This document shows positions 1-30,892 of a stretch of 64,000 nucleotides of DNA, piece after piece. Source of the stretch: Hoplostethus atlanticus (lineage: Eukaryota > Chordata > Actinopteri > Trachichthyiformes > Trachichthyidae); the NCBI GenBank assembly GCA_034670405.1, contig JAXDDX010000002.1, positions 7,221,501-7,285,500 of the forward strand, in the 5' to 3' direction. Position 1 is the stretch's first letter, and each line of letters begins with the position of its first letter. A model generated the notes under the pieces. That model did no database searches, was not told the origin of the DNA, and saw nothing but the letters and a program-made list of their open reading frames with translations. Both the position numbers and the translations under genes were made by a program.

Positions 1-304
1 ACAAAATAACTGTATATTAATGACAAATATTTCTGGATGATATTGCATTTTCAGGAAGAGGAAGTGGGGTAAATCAGCCTATGTCTGGGCTTGCATCCCC
101 TCCTTTGTACTTAGGACCATTTTGTTTATACATTTTCAGTACGAAAAGGGCATGAGTCTGATTGTAAATGAAATTACAATTTGTTTAGACTGGATTGGAT
201 TGATAGATGTTGTTTTATGCTATGTAACAATCATGTGAATAAGTTTGACATGATATCAGAATGCCTTGTTACTTTGCTACAAAAGGAAATGGCTGCCTTG
301 GCAC

Positions 305-488
305 CTTGCCAGCATCTCTTTGGTCTGGTCAGTCAGGATGAAGTTGTCTGCTTTGACCATGACAGCAAGAGCTGATGTGACTCCAGCCTTCAGCATCCTT
401 TTCACTCTCTTGTCAATAAAGTCCTTCTTGTCCTGAGAAAATAAAGCAGGCCATACTGTTAGCACATCATTACTGTTGGTGAAGAGTA

Positions 489-536
<48 letters not shown>

Positions 537-1338
537 CAGTGATTCATGGAGTGCTACTTTCCTGCTCATTGCTACCATTGGATACAATAAGCCTCTGTGA
601 GTGATTTAAAAGTTGCTGAGATACAGCATAACAGCATAACCACCTGTTACTCTCTATATGACAAAAATGTCTTTTGTCTTGAGTTACACTCCCTCCCACT
701 CCCTCTTACCTTGGGGTGCTGCTCAGGCACATGCTGTTTAGAGAACTTGGCCAGTTGAACAAGCTCAGGCATGATGTCCTTTTTGTCATAGCTGTTGGTG
801 CAGTTAACCAGGGTGCAGGCTACTGCATACAAGATGGTCTTATCCCTTGACTATTGACACAGAGAAAGGAAAAGATGATGTATGCTGTAGCCTTGAGCAT
901 TATGAACATTTCCCACACTAGGCATAAGCATTACAGCTACAAGCTGATGTACTGTATATTGTATCTGTCTGTTATCTTCATACCTTGGCCAGTTCAAACA
1001 TGGCTTTCATAGCAGGCTCATCCTCAACAAAGTCATCCTTCACATCAGCATCGTTAGTCAGATAAGCCAGACCCTCAATGGCCCACTTCCTTGTTCTAGT
1101 ATCAATCTGGGGATTGCACAACCACCTAGAAATGTGAGACAAGAAATGTTTACCAGTAAATGTAAATGTTTACCATCTGTCCTCATGTGCCATGTGTTAT
1201 GTTCATAAGGGTGAGTGACTCACTTTCTGCACTGCTTGGCCAGCTTCTCTGTAGAGCCTTCTGCAAACTGCCTCATACTGTAATCGTCACCACCGGCGGA
1301 ACCGAGTTTACAGAGACCCTGGGGAGGACATGTACATG

Positions 1339-1393
<55 letters not shown>

Positions 1394-4300
1394 GCCAAAT
1401 CTTTGGATCATAGTTTTGTTATTCTCCATACTGTCATATACTTCTGGGATGTGGCAGGCTAGGGTTGAATGACATACTGGGAGCTGGAATGGAGCCCCCT
1501 GAATCTCTAATTTCCTGCAGTCTCACAGAGACACAAGTCATGTTGTGTCTGGGCCTATAGCTTTACTGCCGTGGCTGGTTGCTGCAGAGACACACTGCTA
1601 TTAGCGTGCATGCAACAGAAATAAAAAGATGGAGGGCAAAGTTAAGTAGGGAGCTTTCACACCTGGCTTCCTAAGTGCACTTGAATAAACCATCTAGTTC
1701 CTCTCCTTTGGGGAAGTGAAATCTTCTAACATGAGTATTAGGGGGAATCTAGAATAAGTGTTGTCTAATATAAATTCTCTATCGCTACTGAAGTTTTGCT
1801 CAGGCTGTACATGGATGACACTCTTGCTATCATCAATAAAAAAAAGAGAGGCACACTCACCACCAGTGCACGTATCTTAATCTTCTCATTCTTGGTCTTC
1901 TTGTAGATGTCCTTGAGCAGTGACACACCGTTGGTGATGATGAAGGAGGCACGACTCATCTTCGTGGAGGAATGGATCAGCGCTTCCACGGCAACCATCT
2001 GGTCCACCTCACGTTCAGAGCCACACAGTGCCACCATCATCTCCATGACGCCTTGCCGTCCGACCAGGGCGTTACCAACATCGAAGGGACCCTGCAGCAG
2101 CCCTGAGATAGTGTTGATAGCATGAATGTTTCTATCCATGTCCTTGGGATCAAACTTGGATCTGTGGAAAGGGAAGGGGAAGAAAAGGGACAGGATACAG
2201 AGGAGATTGAGTAGGTAATCCATAGATAAAGGATAACAGTGTTTTATACAAATACACAGGAAGTGCAAATCAATAAGAGGACAAGCTGGGGAATGTCTAT
2301 GCACTATGGCGTAAAGACGGGCCCTGTATTTGAAGGACATACTTGATGTATTCATCACAAATGTCCCTGAAGTTGTCTCTTTCTGGGTCACATTTGAGGT
2401 CGTCGTATATCTTGTTGAGGAGCACGCTGGCAATCAGCTGTGTGTTCTCCGTCATGGGCAGCTGGTCTGGCAGTTCAGGAACCTGACCACACACCTTCAG
2501 GATCTTCTTCAGACCTGGAGAACAAGCACATGCATGTGCAGTTGAATATTTGTTGAATACAGCTTGTCAAGGAGTCTGAGATGTGGTGAAAACAAATGAA
2601 TACCATCTAACACAGCTGTCCCACTCACCATGATCAATAGTGAAGAGGGATTTGGTGTGGTCTTGTTCTTTCTTGTCTTTGCGAGGTACATTCTTGGTCA
2701 GGAGGTTCAGGGCCTGGTCTCTGCCATGGCCAGACACCTTCTTACTCCCAACCATTTCTAACAGGGAGAGCAGAATGGTCTTCAGGTCCTTGGATGCATC
2801 TGCAAAGGGACAGATAATATATTAGTTGTATCTCTCAATGGATAGTGCAGTAAAACACCACCTACAATGGAAACAGCATAGCAGCAACACCATACCACGG
2901 CTGGACTCATTCTGTGAATCTATGGGCTCAGATCTCATTTCTGCTAAAGATACAGATTATGATTCTGCCTCACCCAAAACCAAGGCTTCTTCTTTCCCAT
3001 AAACCCTCTTATCTCCACCCGTGAGGGAGTCGTTGATGCACTCGAAGAGGTTGCATGTTGCCAGTGCAATCTCCTCATTGTCAACAGCCATGATGCTGCA
3101 CATCTTATCAATGCCCACCATGTGAATGATGGCCATTGCCTGTATAGGGGAAGTGAATAGAAATATATGTAGACATTTGGATAAAAAGTGAAAAAAGTTT
3201 ATATTATTAGCATCATAGTTAGTAGTAGTAGTAGTAGTTTTTATTTTATTTATTTATTTCAAATGCAAACACACAATCTCAATATAAAAGTGATATAGCC
3301 CTCAACATATCCCCTTATCTCTCTTCTGTTGTTGCGTCTGTATCTTTCCTCTGCCTCTACCCGGCTGCTCACCCGAGCTTTGTGCCCTGTGCACATTCCA
3401 GACAAGGTACGGATAGCAGCCAGGGTCATTTCTGGTTTGCCTGTCTCTATCATGTTGAGCAACAGAGGCACTCCATTGTTCTGGAAGATTCTCTCTGCTC
3501 CCGCGTCCTCTCTGGCCAGGACAATCAGGTTGTTGGCAGCCTAGACATAAACGAAATGTAACAACAAAAATGTATATCCATATTCAAACAACAACACGGG
3601 AAGCTCAGGCAAATATTTTGCAGCAAAGTCAGAAAATACCAACTTTTTCCCTTTTATCTTTTTCCATTTCTTCATCGAATAGAATGTCAAACATGTTCTG
3701 CACCCTGGAGTCTGTGGAGAACGATGTTTTGAGCTGTGGAGAAAGGAAATGTAACTTTGATCATCCACTGTATCAGTAAAGCAACATTTGACATCAAATA
3801 AATCCAGACAGATACCACCGGGGTGTTGACAGTTGATGTTTGTGACCCGTGTATTTTGAGTGTGGTACATGCACCATGTGCACAAATGTCCATTTTCCCT
3901 TAGTATCATAGAAGATTACATTCAATACCATAGAAAAGTAACCCTAATCAATCTTATTTTTCAGTGATAAGATCATGTTGAATACATGTTGAGTGTTGAT
4001 TTAATGACAGATTAGTGGATGCTGAGTACATATAAAGAGCGATATGTATAGGCTACTGTCCATAGTATGTACCTGTATGTAGTGGGAAACATTGTAGTAG
4101 TCATTATGTGTGCACCAATGTTACCGAGACAAATTCCTATACACATTTTGGTTTGCTTCTGGTTTAGCTGAAATGCTCTTCTATTCTGGTCTGTATGTAT
4201 ATTCCATTATCTTGCTGGGCTACTGACCTTAGCCTGGATCTCTGCCCCGAGCCTGCGAAGAGTCTCCAGGAAGGTCTTGTTCTTTGGTTCGAGGGTGGCA

Positions 4301-4820
4301 CATCTCTGTACGTCCTTGAATGCCATGTCCAGTTTGCCTAGCTTCTCCAGAGCTTGGCAACGCCGGTACAAGGCTTTAATATCTGCTGCATCAACATCAA
4401 TAGCTATTAAAGAGGAAGAGGAATACACATTAGTTATGGTGAGACAGCTAGAGCTGGTGGACCTTTGGTTTGAGGTAATTCTGTATTTTTTACTCTACCT
4501 CTGGATGCATCAGAGGCTGCATTGGTGTAGTTTTCCTGGAAGAAAATGTAAAATGTCTCAATAACAAAAGATTCAAAATGCAAGAAAAATTACAAATGTA
4601 CTTCATCTGGTTGTGTGTGTGTCTGTGCTTATTTGTTTGTGTTTACTGAACTGTTTACCTTTTTCAGGTAGCAGGCGGATCGGTTCCTGTGAATGACAGC
4701 CAGCACCTTCTTGTCTTTGCACACCTTGATGGCGTTAGTGTAGCACTCAATGGCCTTGTCAACATTTCCTTCCTGGAACTGTTTGTTCCCCTCATCTTTT
4801 AACTGGATTGGGTCTCCCAT
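305..4820 (-). CDS. unc45b: Unc45b, muscle myosin chaperone (3' end off the left edge)
   Basis: UNC-45 proteins are TPR plus UCS-domain co-chaperones that work with Hsp90 to fold and assemble myosin heavy chain in muscle. Coding exons, 5' to 3' on the minus strand: 4820-4659, 4535-4499, 4403-4228, 3733-3644, 3540-3373, 3139-2974, 2799-2629, 2514-2343, 2161-1861, 1318-1224, 1125-984, 850-710, 432-305. They join in phase to about 650 codons. The first four exons give the N-terminal TPR domain (starts [15 protein letters not shown]; later [18 protein letters not shown]). The rest are the central and UCS armadillo-like helices, for example [30 protein letters not shown] and [15 protein letters not shown]. 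Vertebrate UNC45B is about 930 residues, so roughly 280 UCS residues lie outside the window. The sequence fits the muscle paralogue UNC45B rather than UNC45A. The ATG at 4820 directly follows a splice acceptor. Exon calls are by hand; identity is secure. Confidence 0.93.
490..532. repeat. (TG)n microsatellite in a unc45b intron
   Basis: About 21 uninterrupted TG dinucleotides lie in the intron between the exons at 710-850 and 305-432. Confidence 0.95.
1345..1734 (+). repeat. (CA)n tract plus 344-bp copy of jmy intron 2 DNA
   Basis: The (CA)n tract at 1345-1390 is followed by 344 bp (1391-1734) that matches 53303-53646 base for base except for about three substitutions and no indels. The block fills most of the unc45b intron 1319-1860 and contains no open coding sequence. 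A diverged relative lies at 42345-42545. The near-identity marks a recent copy event. Confidence 0.85.
3218..3240. repeat. (AGT)n microsatellite
   Basis: Short run of AGT trinucleotides in the unc45b intron between 3139 and 3373. Confidence 0.8.
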
Positions 4821-5277
4821 CTGATAGAAAATGGGATTATTGATTATGAGGTCTTAAAATCTAAAGATCATGGAAAGTTGTATATTTCATGTTGCATCAA
4901 CCACTTGTTGTACGTGACAGTTTCATATCACTAGTTAAAACATAATTGAACCACTTCAGTGTTTGTCAGTTCAGTCTTTGCCTCCATCCATGTAATGACA
5001 GTACTATAACTGTAGTAAAGCCGTGAGAAGTTCATATAAAAGTCAAACATTTATATTTGGAGATTTCTGGATAAAGGCACATATTTCAACCAACAACCAA
5101 GGGGTAAAAACAGCTGAGGCAATTTTATATTTGTTTCTGGGCTTTAAAATGTGGCAGCGACTCACAATTCAAGAACAATACAGAAACTAATTCTACATGC
5201 GACTTGAAAAATAGCTGAGTAATCAATCAATCTTTTAACACATGATATCATTAGGGTTGGAAAATGTGTTTTCTTAC
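4821..5277 (-). other. unc45b intron 1 (5' UTR intron)
   Basis: This intron separates the inferred non-coding exon from the start-codon exon. It has canonical GT and AG ends on the minus strand. I see no other gene, repeat or RNA in it. Confidence 0.45.
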
Positions 5278-5322
5278 CATTCTTACTATTCAGTCTCCCG
5301 CTGACCTGGGTCTCCCTTAGCA
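5278..5322 (-). other. unc45b: Probable non-coding first exon of unc45b
   Basis: The unc45b coding start at 4820 is immediately preceded by a polypyrimidine-CAG acceptor, so an upstream exon must exist. A consensus donor (AATG followed by GTAAGAA, read on the minus strand) ends an exon at 5278. A TTTAAA element at 5350-5355 would place the start site near 5322. The exon ends in ATG, which after splicing sits directly in frame before the annotated ATG, so the protein could start with one extra Met. The 5' boundary is inferred. Confidence 0.5.
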
Positions 5323-5323
5323 A

Positions 5324-5380
5324 ATGGCCAGGCACATGTTATCTCTAACTTTAAATGGCCTCCCCTCATGCCTTATTTGG
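5324..5380 (-). promoter_or_regulatory. unc45b core promoter with CArG (SRF) box
   Basis: A perfect CArG box (CCTTATTTGG, pattern CC-(A/T)6-GG) lies at 5371-5380. A TATA-like TTTAAA is at 5350-5355, and two E-box-type CANNTG motifs lie at 5324-5329 and 5333-5338. The order relative to the proposed first exon (CArG about 50 bp upstream of the start, TATA-like about 30 bp upstream) is what a striated-muscle promoter looks like. SRF binding to CArG boxes in muscle genes is established; its use here is inference. Confidence 0.5.
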
Positions 5381-6300
5381 GCACAGCCTCGTACCCTAGC
5401 CAGAGCCTTGCCACATATATAGCTTTGCTAATGGACAACCACCATCTACTCCAGCTCTTCTGATAGGCAACCACTGTTTGCCCCCCTTACTCTGTCCCAA
5501 TCCCTGTACCCCCTGCATATCCGCATGTCACTCAAAACTTGATGAAAAAAAAAGAAGCAAATCTGTGTTGAAGCTATACAGTACCTTCACGATTGTGTGT
5601 TGTGTGCCTTGCTTGATCTTCTCTTACTTTTCTTCCTATTTTTTCCCTTGCTTGGGTAGTCTGGAGCTTCAGTCCCTGATTGTTCCAAACCTTTTTGTCT
5701 TATGTAAACCCCCCACCACCTCAGGTTATATTTATACTGGATCTCGATGAGGTGGGGCAGAACCAAGATGGATCATCTCTGATGAGCGATAGGGGTCTAC
5801 TCAAATCACAACAAAAGCCATAGGAAGAACTTTGAACCTAAGGCCACGATCAACTGCAAATTACTTTTGCTGCAATATATAGCTTTCAAATGTCTCAACA
5901 TACAAGGTATTATCAACAAACAATTACAATGCAGCCAAAAAATGTGTGTGACAACAAGAGCCATCCCCTTGAAAGTTGGTCTGGTCCTGATAGTGTCTAT
6001 TTAGGGAATAGGTATGATGACAGCTGAGAACTCAGCAGCAAATGTCTGATGCCAAAGAGGTGGGGGCAGGGCTGCAAGAGTGTGTGCTTGTAGGGCGGGG
6101 GGTGGGGGCGGCAGCTGTAGAACCACAGAATAACCTGGCAACTTCTGGAAAGAGAAGGATCTGGAGTCTGATATTACACGTGTTAACTACATTTAGTGTG
6201 TGTGTGGATGTGTGCGTATGCGGTCTGGGTGTGTCGGAGTATAAAACAATACAATAGAGACCGTTAGATCATTTCTCTAAACTGTTAGTAGTTAGCTGAC

Positions 6301-6432
6301 TACATTACATTACAGTCATTTAGCAGACACTTTTATCCAAAGAGACTTATAGAGGTGATAGTTGACACTATGTGGGGATCCAACCCACGACGAGAGTCTG
6401 ATGCTCTACCGACTAAGCTATCTGGGCCGGCT
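6301..6432 (-). mobile_element. tRNA-derived SINE
   Basis: Read on the minus strand, the head has a tRNA-like A box (TAGCTTAGTCGG) and a B-box-like GGTTGGATCC. The tail is the widespread teleost SINE end (GGATAAAAGTGTCTGCTAAATG, here as two pieces) followed by a TGTAA-type repeat. Both ends are present, so this looks like a nearly full-length insertion. The tail also occurs at 46607-46670 and 19021-19051. Confidence 0.75.
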
Positions 6433-7559
6433 GTCTGGGCTGGGCTACTGTCTTGGTGAAATGACTCTGTGGCTACAGTGGACGACAACACATTGAGCCT
6501 GGCAGCATTCATTTATTAGCATTCGTGTGCTGTATCATCAGAACTCACTGTAAAAATGGCGCACACTGTCCCTTGAGTTTATCATTTTCATACATACTTA
6601 TTGAAGCTTCATCATGGCATCATACATTATAGTGCATTTTATCAATCATCTCTGTGGGTATGCATTTTTTGAATCTGTATTGCTGCTAAACAAAAAATAT
6701 TACACCTCTGAAACTTCTGTATATTTTAGTTAACGTGGGTGATTAAATTCCAGGAAAGGTAATCTCAAGGTCATGTGATCCACAAGGTCAATTTTAAGGT
6801 CATAGCAAAGGTCAAGAGGTCAACGTACCCCAATATACTCGAATCTGAAAAATAATGACAGATTTTGAATTTTGAATCTCTTCCCTTTCCAACGCTACCA
6901 ATTTTTTGAAGATTGGCCCAGTAGTTCCTGAGATATGAGGGTTCAAAGGTTGGCGGCCATGCCCCTTTTTGCACAAAATCTCAAACTTTGGGGGTCCATA
7001 TCTCCCAAATCACTGGTCGGATTGGCCTAAAATTTGAGATTTGGTGTTGTGGGATCCAAATCAACAAGAATACCAAATTTCAAAATCTGACGGTGGTCGG
7101 GTTTAACTCTTTGGGTGATTTGACCCGGAATAACCCTGATGTGAGTTGTATCAATGTAAATTCACAAAAGAAAGGAGGGAAGGAAGGAGGAGATAACTAG
7201 CAGTGCTATCTGTGAGTATGTATACATTTTGGATGGGGGATCTCTTTCCATGCCAACTCAAGAGATGTCAGCGTGGACCATTTTGAGAGAAGTGGACTCA
7301 CAAATATTCTATGGTTATTGTGAATAATAATAAAAAGCTGTTTGGTAGAAGGAATTGTTCTCCTGTATGAGAATAAAAGAGGGGGAAAGGAAAAAGAGCA
7401 AGACAAGCTTATAAAACATAACATTGCACAGAAAGCTTGGGGTCCGAGACACGCCTGGCTGGTCTTAGCCTTCACCGCTAGGAGGAAGCATATCACAAAT
7501 AACGTACTCACCTGTTCGGCATGTTACTCATTCATACAAGATCTAGTCTTTAGGGATAG

Positions 7560-8275
7560 TGTTGTGAATAATATACTTTGTACTAAGCGATGATATGCTT
7601 TATAATAAGCAATATAATCTAGAGTGTGTGTGTGTTATGATAAATCTACATAAATATAGAATATGTTTGATTAAGCATGTAACCTAAAAGATCATAAAGT
7701 AATCATAAAGTTTCAATAAAGCTTCAAAAACATAGTCTAATGGTTTCCCTACAGTAATCATAAAGTTTTTAAAAAAATACAGTCTGAGGCCCTTTTGCAC
7801 TAAGGGTGTCCAAGGTCAGGTGGCAGAGGCCTTAAAAAAACCAGGCGGAGCAGGCGCAGACAGGAGAAGTCCAGGTGGCCATAACGTAATGGTGAAATGG
7901 GAAAGTCCCTAAGATTCCCAGTTAACGGTTACGTAATGGTGTAAAACGGGAAAACGAGACCGCCTACATGCCCACAAAGAGCCCCCCATAGGACCAAATT
8001 TGGCGTTTGGACACCATTATTTTCTTGCTGACAAAGCTAAAATTAATGAAAAAATGGGCGTAGAATCAGTATTCTCCACCCAGTTTTTAGGGTTTATAAG
8101 ATCATGCACAGACAGTTGTACGTCAGTCTGGTTCCGGGACCAACTCGGGTTTTGTCTCTGTTATGGAATAAAGCTCTATTGCAACGAACTCTGATCATCT
8201 CCAGTGACTTCTTTGAACCTGTTTGAGACTCCAGTAACTACAGCATCTACAGAATCGTGAAGAAGTATTAAGTGT
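7560..8275 (+). mobile_element. Probable solo LTR of an endogenous retrovirus-like element
   Basis: The segment has LTR-like organisation: a U3-like part with an internal direct repeat (CATAAAGT motifs near 7690-7770), a TATA box in GGTTTATAAG (8091-8100), a polyadenylation signal AATAAA at 8167-8172 about 75 bp later, and a U5-like stretch ending before a G-rich TGG-initial sequence (8276-8298) that could be a primer-binding site. No gag, pol or env coding sequence follows. The ends are uncertain because clear TG...CA termini and a target duplication were not found. Confidence 0.4.
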
Positions 8276-9623
8276 TGGCGTGGGGGTCCGGTCATCATCA
8301 CTGGCCTGAGACTTGGACTTCTTCCTCCGACAATAGCACTACTGCTAACACAAGCAACTTTGTTTCTCTGTTATTTTATCTTTGACACGTTCGACTTGTT
8401 TTTGATTAAACTTTAGTTACCTATCTACTGTATCTGTTACTGTACGAGTGACTGAATGTATTCTTTGACGTATGTAAATGTCAAAATTGATATAACATCA
8501 CTTTTCTAAACTGTATAGTTGCATCACGCATGTGTACTTCCGTCGTGTACGGAAGCCGAGAACATGTGTCATTCTCGCTGACAATTTTTTTTGTGTTTAC
8601 AATAAATAGCAGCATTGTTCCTTTACTCAAGCTGTCATGCGCAGTTCCACTCCCATCAGGTCATCCGGTTTCCCTCCCTTCATGAGAGCCTGCCAGTTAT
8701 TACAAATACACCACAATAGAACTTCCGATTTTGCATTCAAAGTAAAGGTTCCTCGATTGTATCGTCATCAAAGGCAGTAAGTGCAACTGGCACTTTTTGT
8801 GAGTTTGGGTAGCATTATCTGTAATTTCAATATTTTATTTTCAAACTTTTTGAACTCTTCTTATACTACGTTGCGCTCTATAGTTCACTTTTCTTAATAA
8901 TATGTATGTAGCCTACATGGTTACAGCATTTCATGAAACATGGCTTTAGGGCCTTGGCGCCACTGCAGGACCCATTGATGACCGCAAGAGTGCGACAATC
9001 CTACACGGCTAAAGGCAAATTGTGCTTTGAAACTATATTTGCCTTAAGCGTAACAGTCACATGTGCAACACTGTGTATGTAAAATTATTTTTTCAAAAAT
9101 AATTAAATGCAATCCTACATGGTAGAACAGCCATGTATATTGTCTGTCAGATTCCAGGATCGGCTGGATTTGCAGAACCGCACAGATCGCAGATGGTGAA
9201 ATGTATATATGCTACATATAAATGATCAAATACGTCCGCTCCAGACGAATACATATGTGACATTTATGCTCCATGAGACTGATGACAGGATGCCATATCA
9301 GGTAATAAAAGATTCAATACATTCGAAACAGCCAAATATGAGACAATGTAAAATAACTGGCTAGATACGAGGATTCAAGAGAGCAGAGATGTAACATTGT
9401 GGTGAACAACAGATAAGCAAAATTAACAAACATAAATTAGCGATCCGTGTGTTTATTTTGAAAATATTGGAACGGAAGTTGCTCTGTTATTCCTAGTGAC
9501 TTTACGCAGGTTCATTCTGCTCCCTGCATCTTCCCGACCAAAGACTCCCAAACATAAGTAGCTAGATTTAGCTCGAATATAACTATTTTGTCGTGTTTCT
9601 TTTAATTATTTAAGTAATGTAGA

Positions 9624-25420
<15,797 letters not shown>

Positions 25421-25907
25421 ATGCTGGTAGCTGAAGAGGTTTAAGTGGCACATACAGAAACATAACCACTAGATGTTCGGCACAATTCAGGCTGTCACTA
25501 GCAGCTGTGAAAACATGAAGAAAAAGACTGTCCAATATACAAGCAGGCTCGAGGAATTGGATTTGTTATGGTCCCTCACTTTAACAAAATGGCTGTTCTC
25601 TCACTCTGGTCTTGTTAGAAAACTTAGGGGCGGTGGGAATAATGTTTTGTTTCCCTCCTTTTTTACGTAGTTGATTTGTTTTTCATATACTTATACCTAT
25701 TCGTACTTTATTTCAATGGAATGCTTGTTGGCCTGGTTTCAGAGGAGATCCTTCCACACGATTTAAGGTTTACCATACAACACCAGTATTTTGTTTCTGG
25801 TAGCTCTGGCTGACATGTCTGCATGTGCAAAATGCTATTAACAAATGTATAGTGACCTACCATTGGAAATGTTGCTCAGTGTTTGCACCGAGTGTAATGC
25901 TGGATGT

Positions 25908-25921
25908 AATAAAGTAATAAA
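25908..25921 (+). terminator. kif2a polyadenylation signals
   Basis: Two AATAAA hexamers (25908-25913 and 25916-25921) lie about 490 bp after the stop codon. They predict a 3' UTR of about 0.5 kb. Confidence 0.7.
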
Positions 25922-25944
25922 GATTCACCTGTTTCATTTAACTG

Positions 25945-26505
25945 TTTTCGGATGAGTAATACACCTGCATGGGACTGTTTTTTCTGTGTTAGTAGCCATT
26001 TTTGAGCCTGTCTTGCATACAAAACGGACATTTTCTAGTAAAGTCCATGAACAGAATGATGTTCTGTCTTCTTGGGGTTGAGGAGTTGCAGGAAGTAAGC
26101 TTAGTCTGTAGCACCATCTAGTGGCAAGAGTCCACTTTCCAGGAAAAGGTGATGTGATGTGATGTTTACAGGACTACAGACTTCTTGGGAAATTGGCCCG
26201 TTGGTCGTGTTAACATGTGCACAGGACAGAGAAAGATCTTTTAAATGACAAGTATACAACCATCAGTAATCCCTCAACCAAGAGGTTTTAGACAGCTTCT
26301 ATTTGCCATCTATGAAGTGAAGACCTCTGCCAAGACACATGGAGACATGTTCACTCATGATAAGTACATCCAGATACATTGAGTCTATACTTGAATAGAG
26401 ATAATGTAGCACACGTATGATAATCTCAATATGAGCTCCTTATAACACATACACCCTTTCCTAAATACTGTACTTGGTACATTTCAGCAAAGCAAACATT
26501 TCAGA
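25945..26505. other. Spacer between convergent kif2a and dimt1
   Basis: No coding sequence was seen. A minus-strand ATTAAA at 26506-26511 is a possible dimt1 polyadenylation signal, about 130 bp past its stop. Confidence 0.4.
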
Positions 26506-26632
26506 TTTAATTCTTCCAAGCAATGAGTCCATAGGAGGAAGGGAAAGGTCAGTGAGGCAACCTATTACTTTTCTCCCCTCACATAAGGACAGTGAGTCAT
26601 CTGAGTCAATGAGCTGTCTTTTTCAAGTTCCC

Positions 26633-30602
<3,970 letters not shown>

Positions 30603-30892
30603 TTTTACGCCTTTTTTAACCGGACTAACACAAACACCAAAAACTAAAAAAAATAATTGTACCAAAATACTCCTGGTTAAGGTAGCACGTGCAAACCGAT
30701 CCCAATTCTTCTTCGGTGATTTAACGGGATGTGCATAGGTTAAGATCCTTCCTCAGGTCCTGCATCGCCTTCTAGTGGCAATCAATGGAAAGCATCCACA
30801 TTGCCTACAGAAATAAATCACTACAAACGTTTTAATGGTTTTATTATTTATAATACAGATACATATAAATATGAAATTAGTCAATGTCTTCT
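30603..30892 (-). promoter_or_regulatory. Compact cenph 3' end / dimt1 promoter interval
   Basis: Only 290 bp separate the cenph stop (30893) from the dimt1 ATG (30602), both on the minus strand. An AATAAA at 30840-30845 (minus strand) would end cenph about 50 bp past its stop. That leaves about 200 bp for the dimt1 promoter and 5' UTR. Confidence 0.6.

Larger units (their letters stand above)
5386..9623. other. Intergenic region between divergent unc45b and kif2a
   Basis: No coding gene was recognised in this 4.2 kb. It holds a tRNA-derived SINE (6301-6432), an AT-rich low-complexity or unknown-repeat stretch (about 6700-7140) and a probable LTR (about 7560-8275). The last roughly 180 bp before 9624, including a GGAAGT ETS-type motif near 9473, is the likely TATA-less kif2a promoter and 5' UTR. 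Confidence 0.6.

Noticed and set aside
1765..2433. 222-codon open frame on the minus strand as a single gene
   Set aside because: It reads through two introns of unc45b; only 1861-2161 and part of 2343-2514 are coding, in spliced order.
6700..7140. Possible protein-coding region with open frames on both strands
   Set aside because: It resembles a low-copy non-coding repeat by composition, with no domain; it could not be classified.
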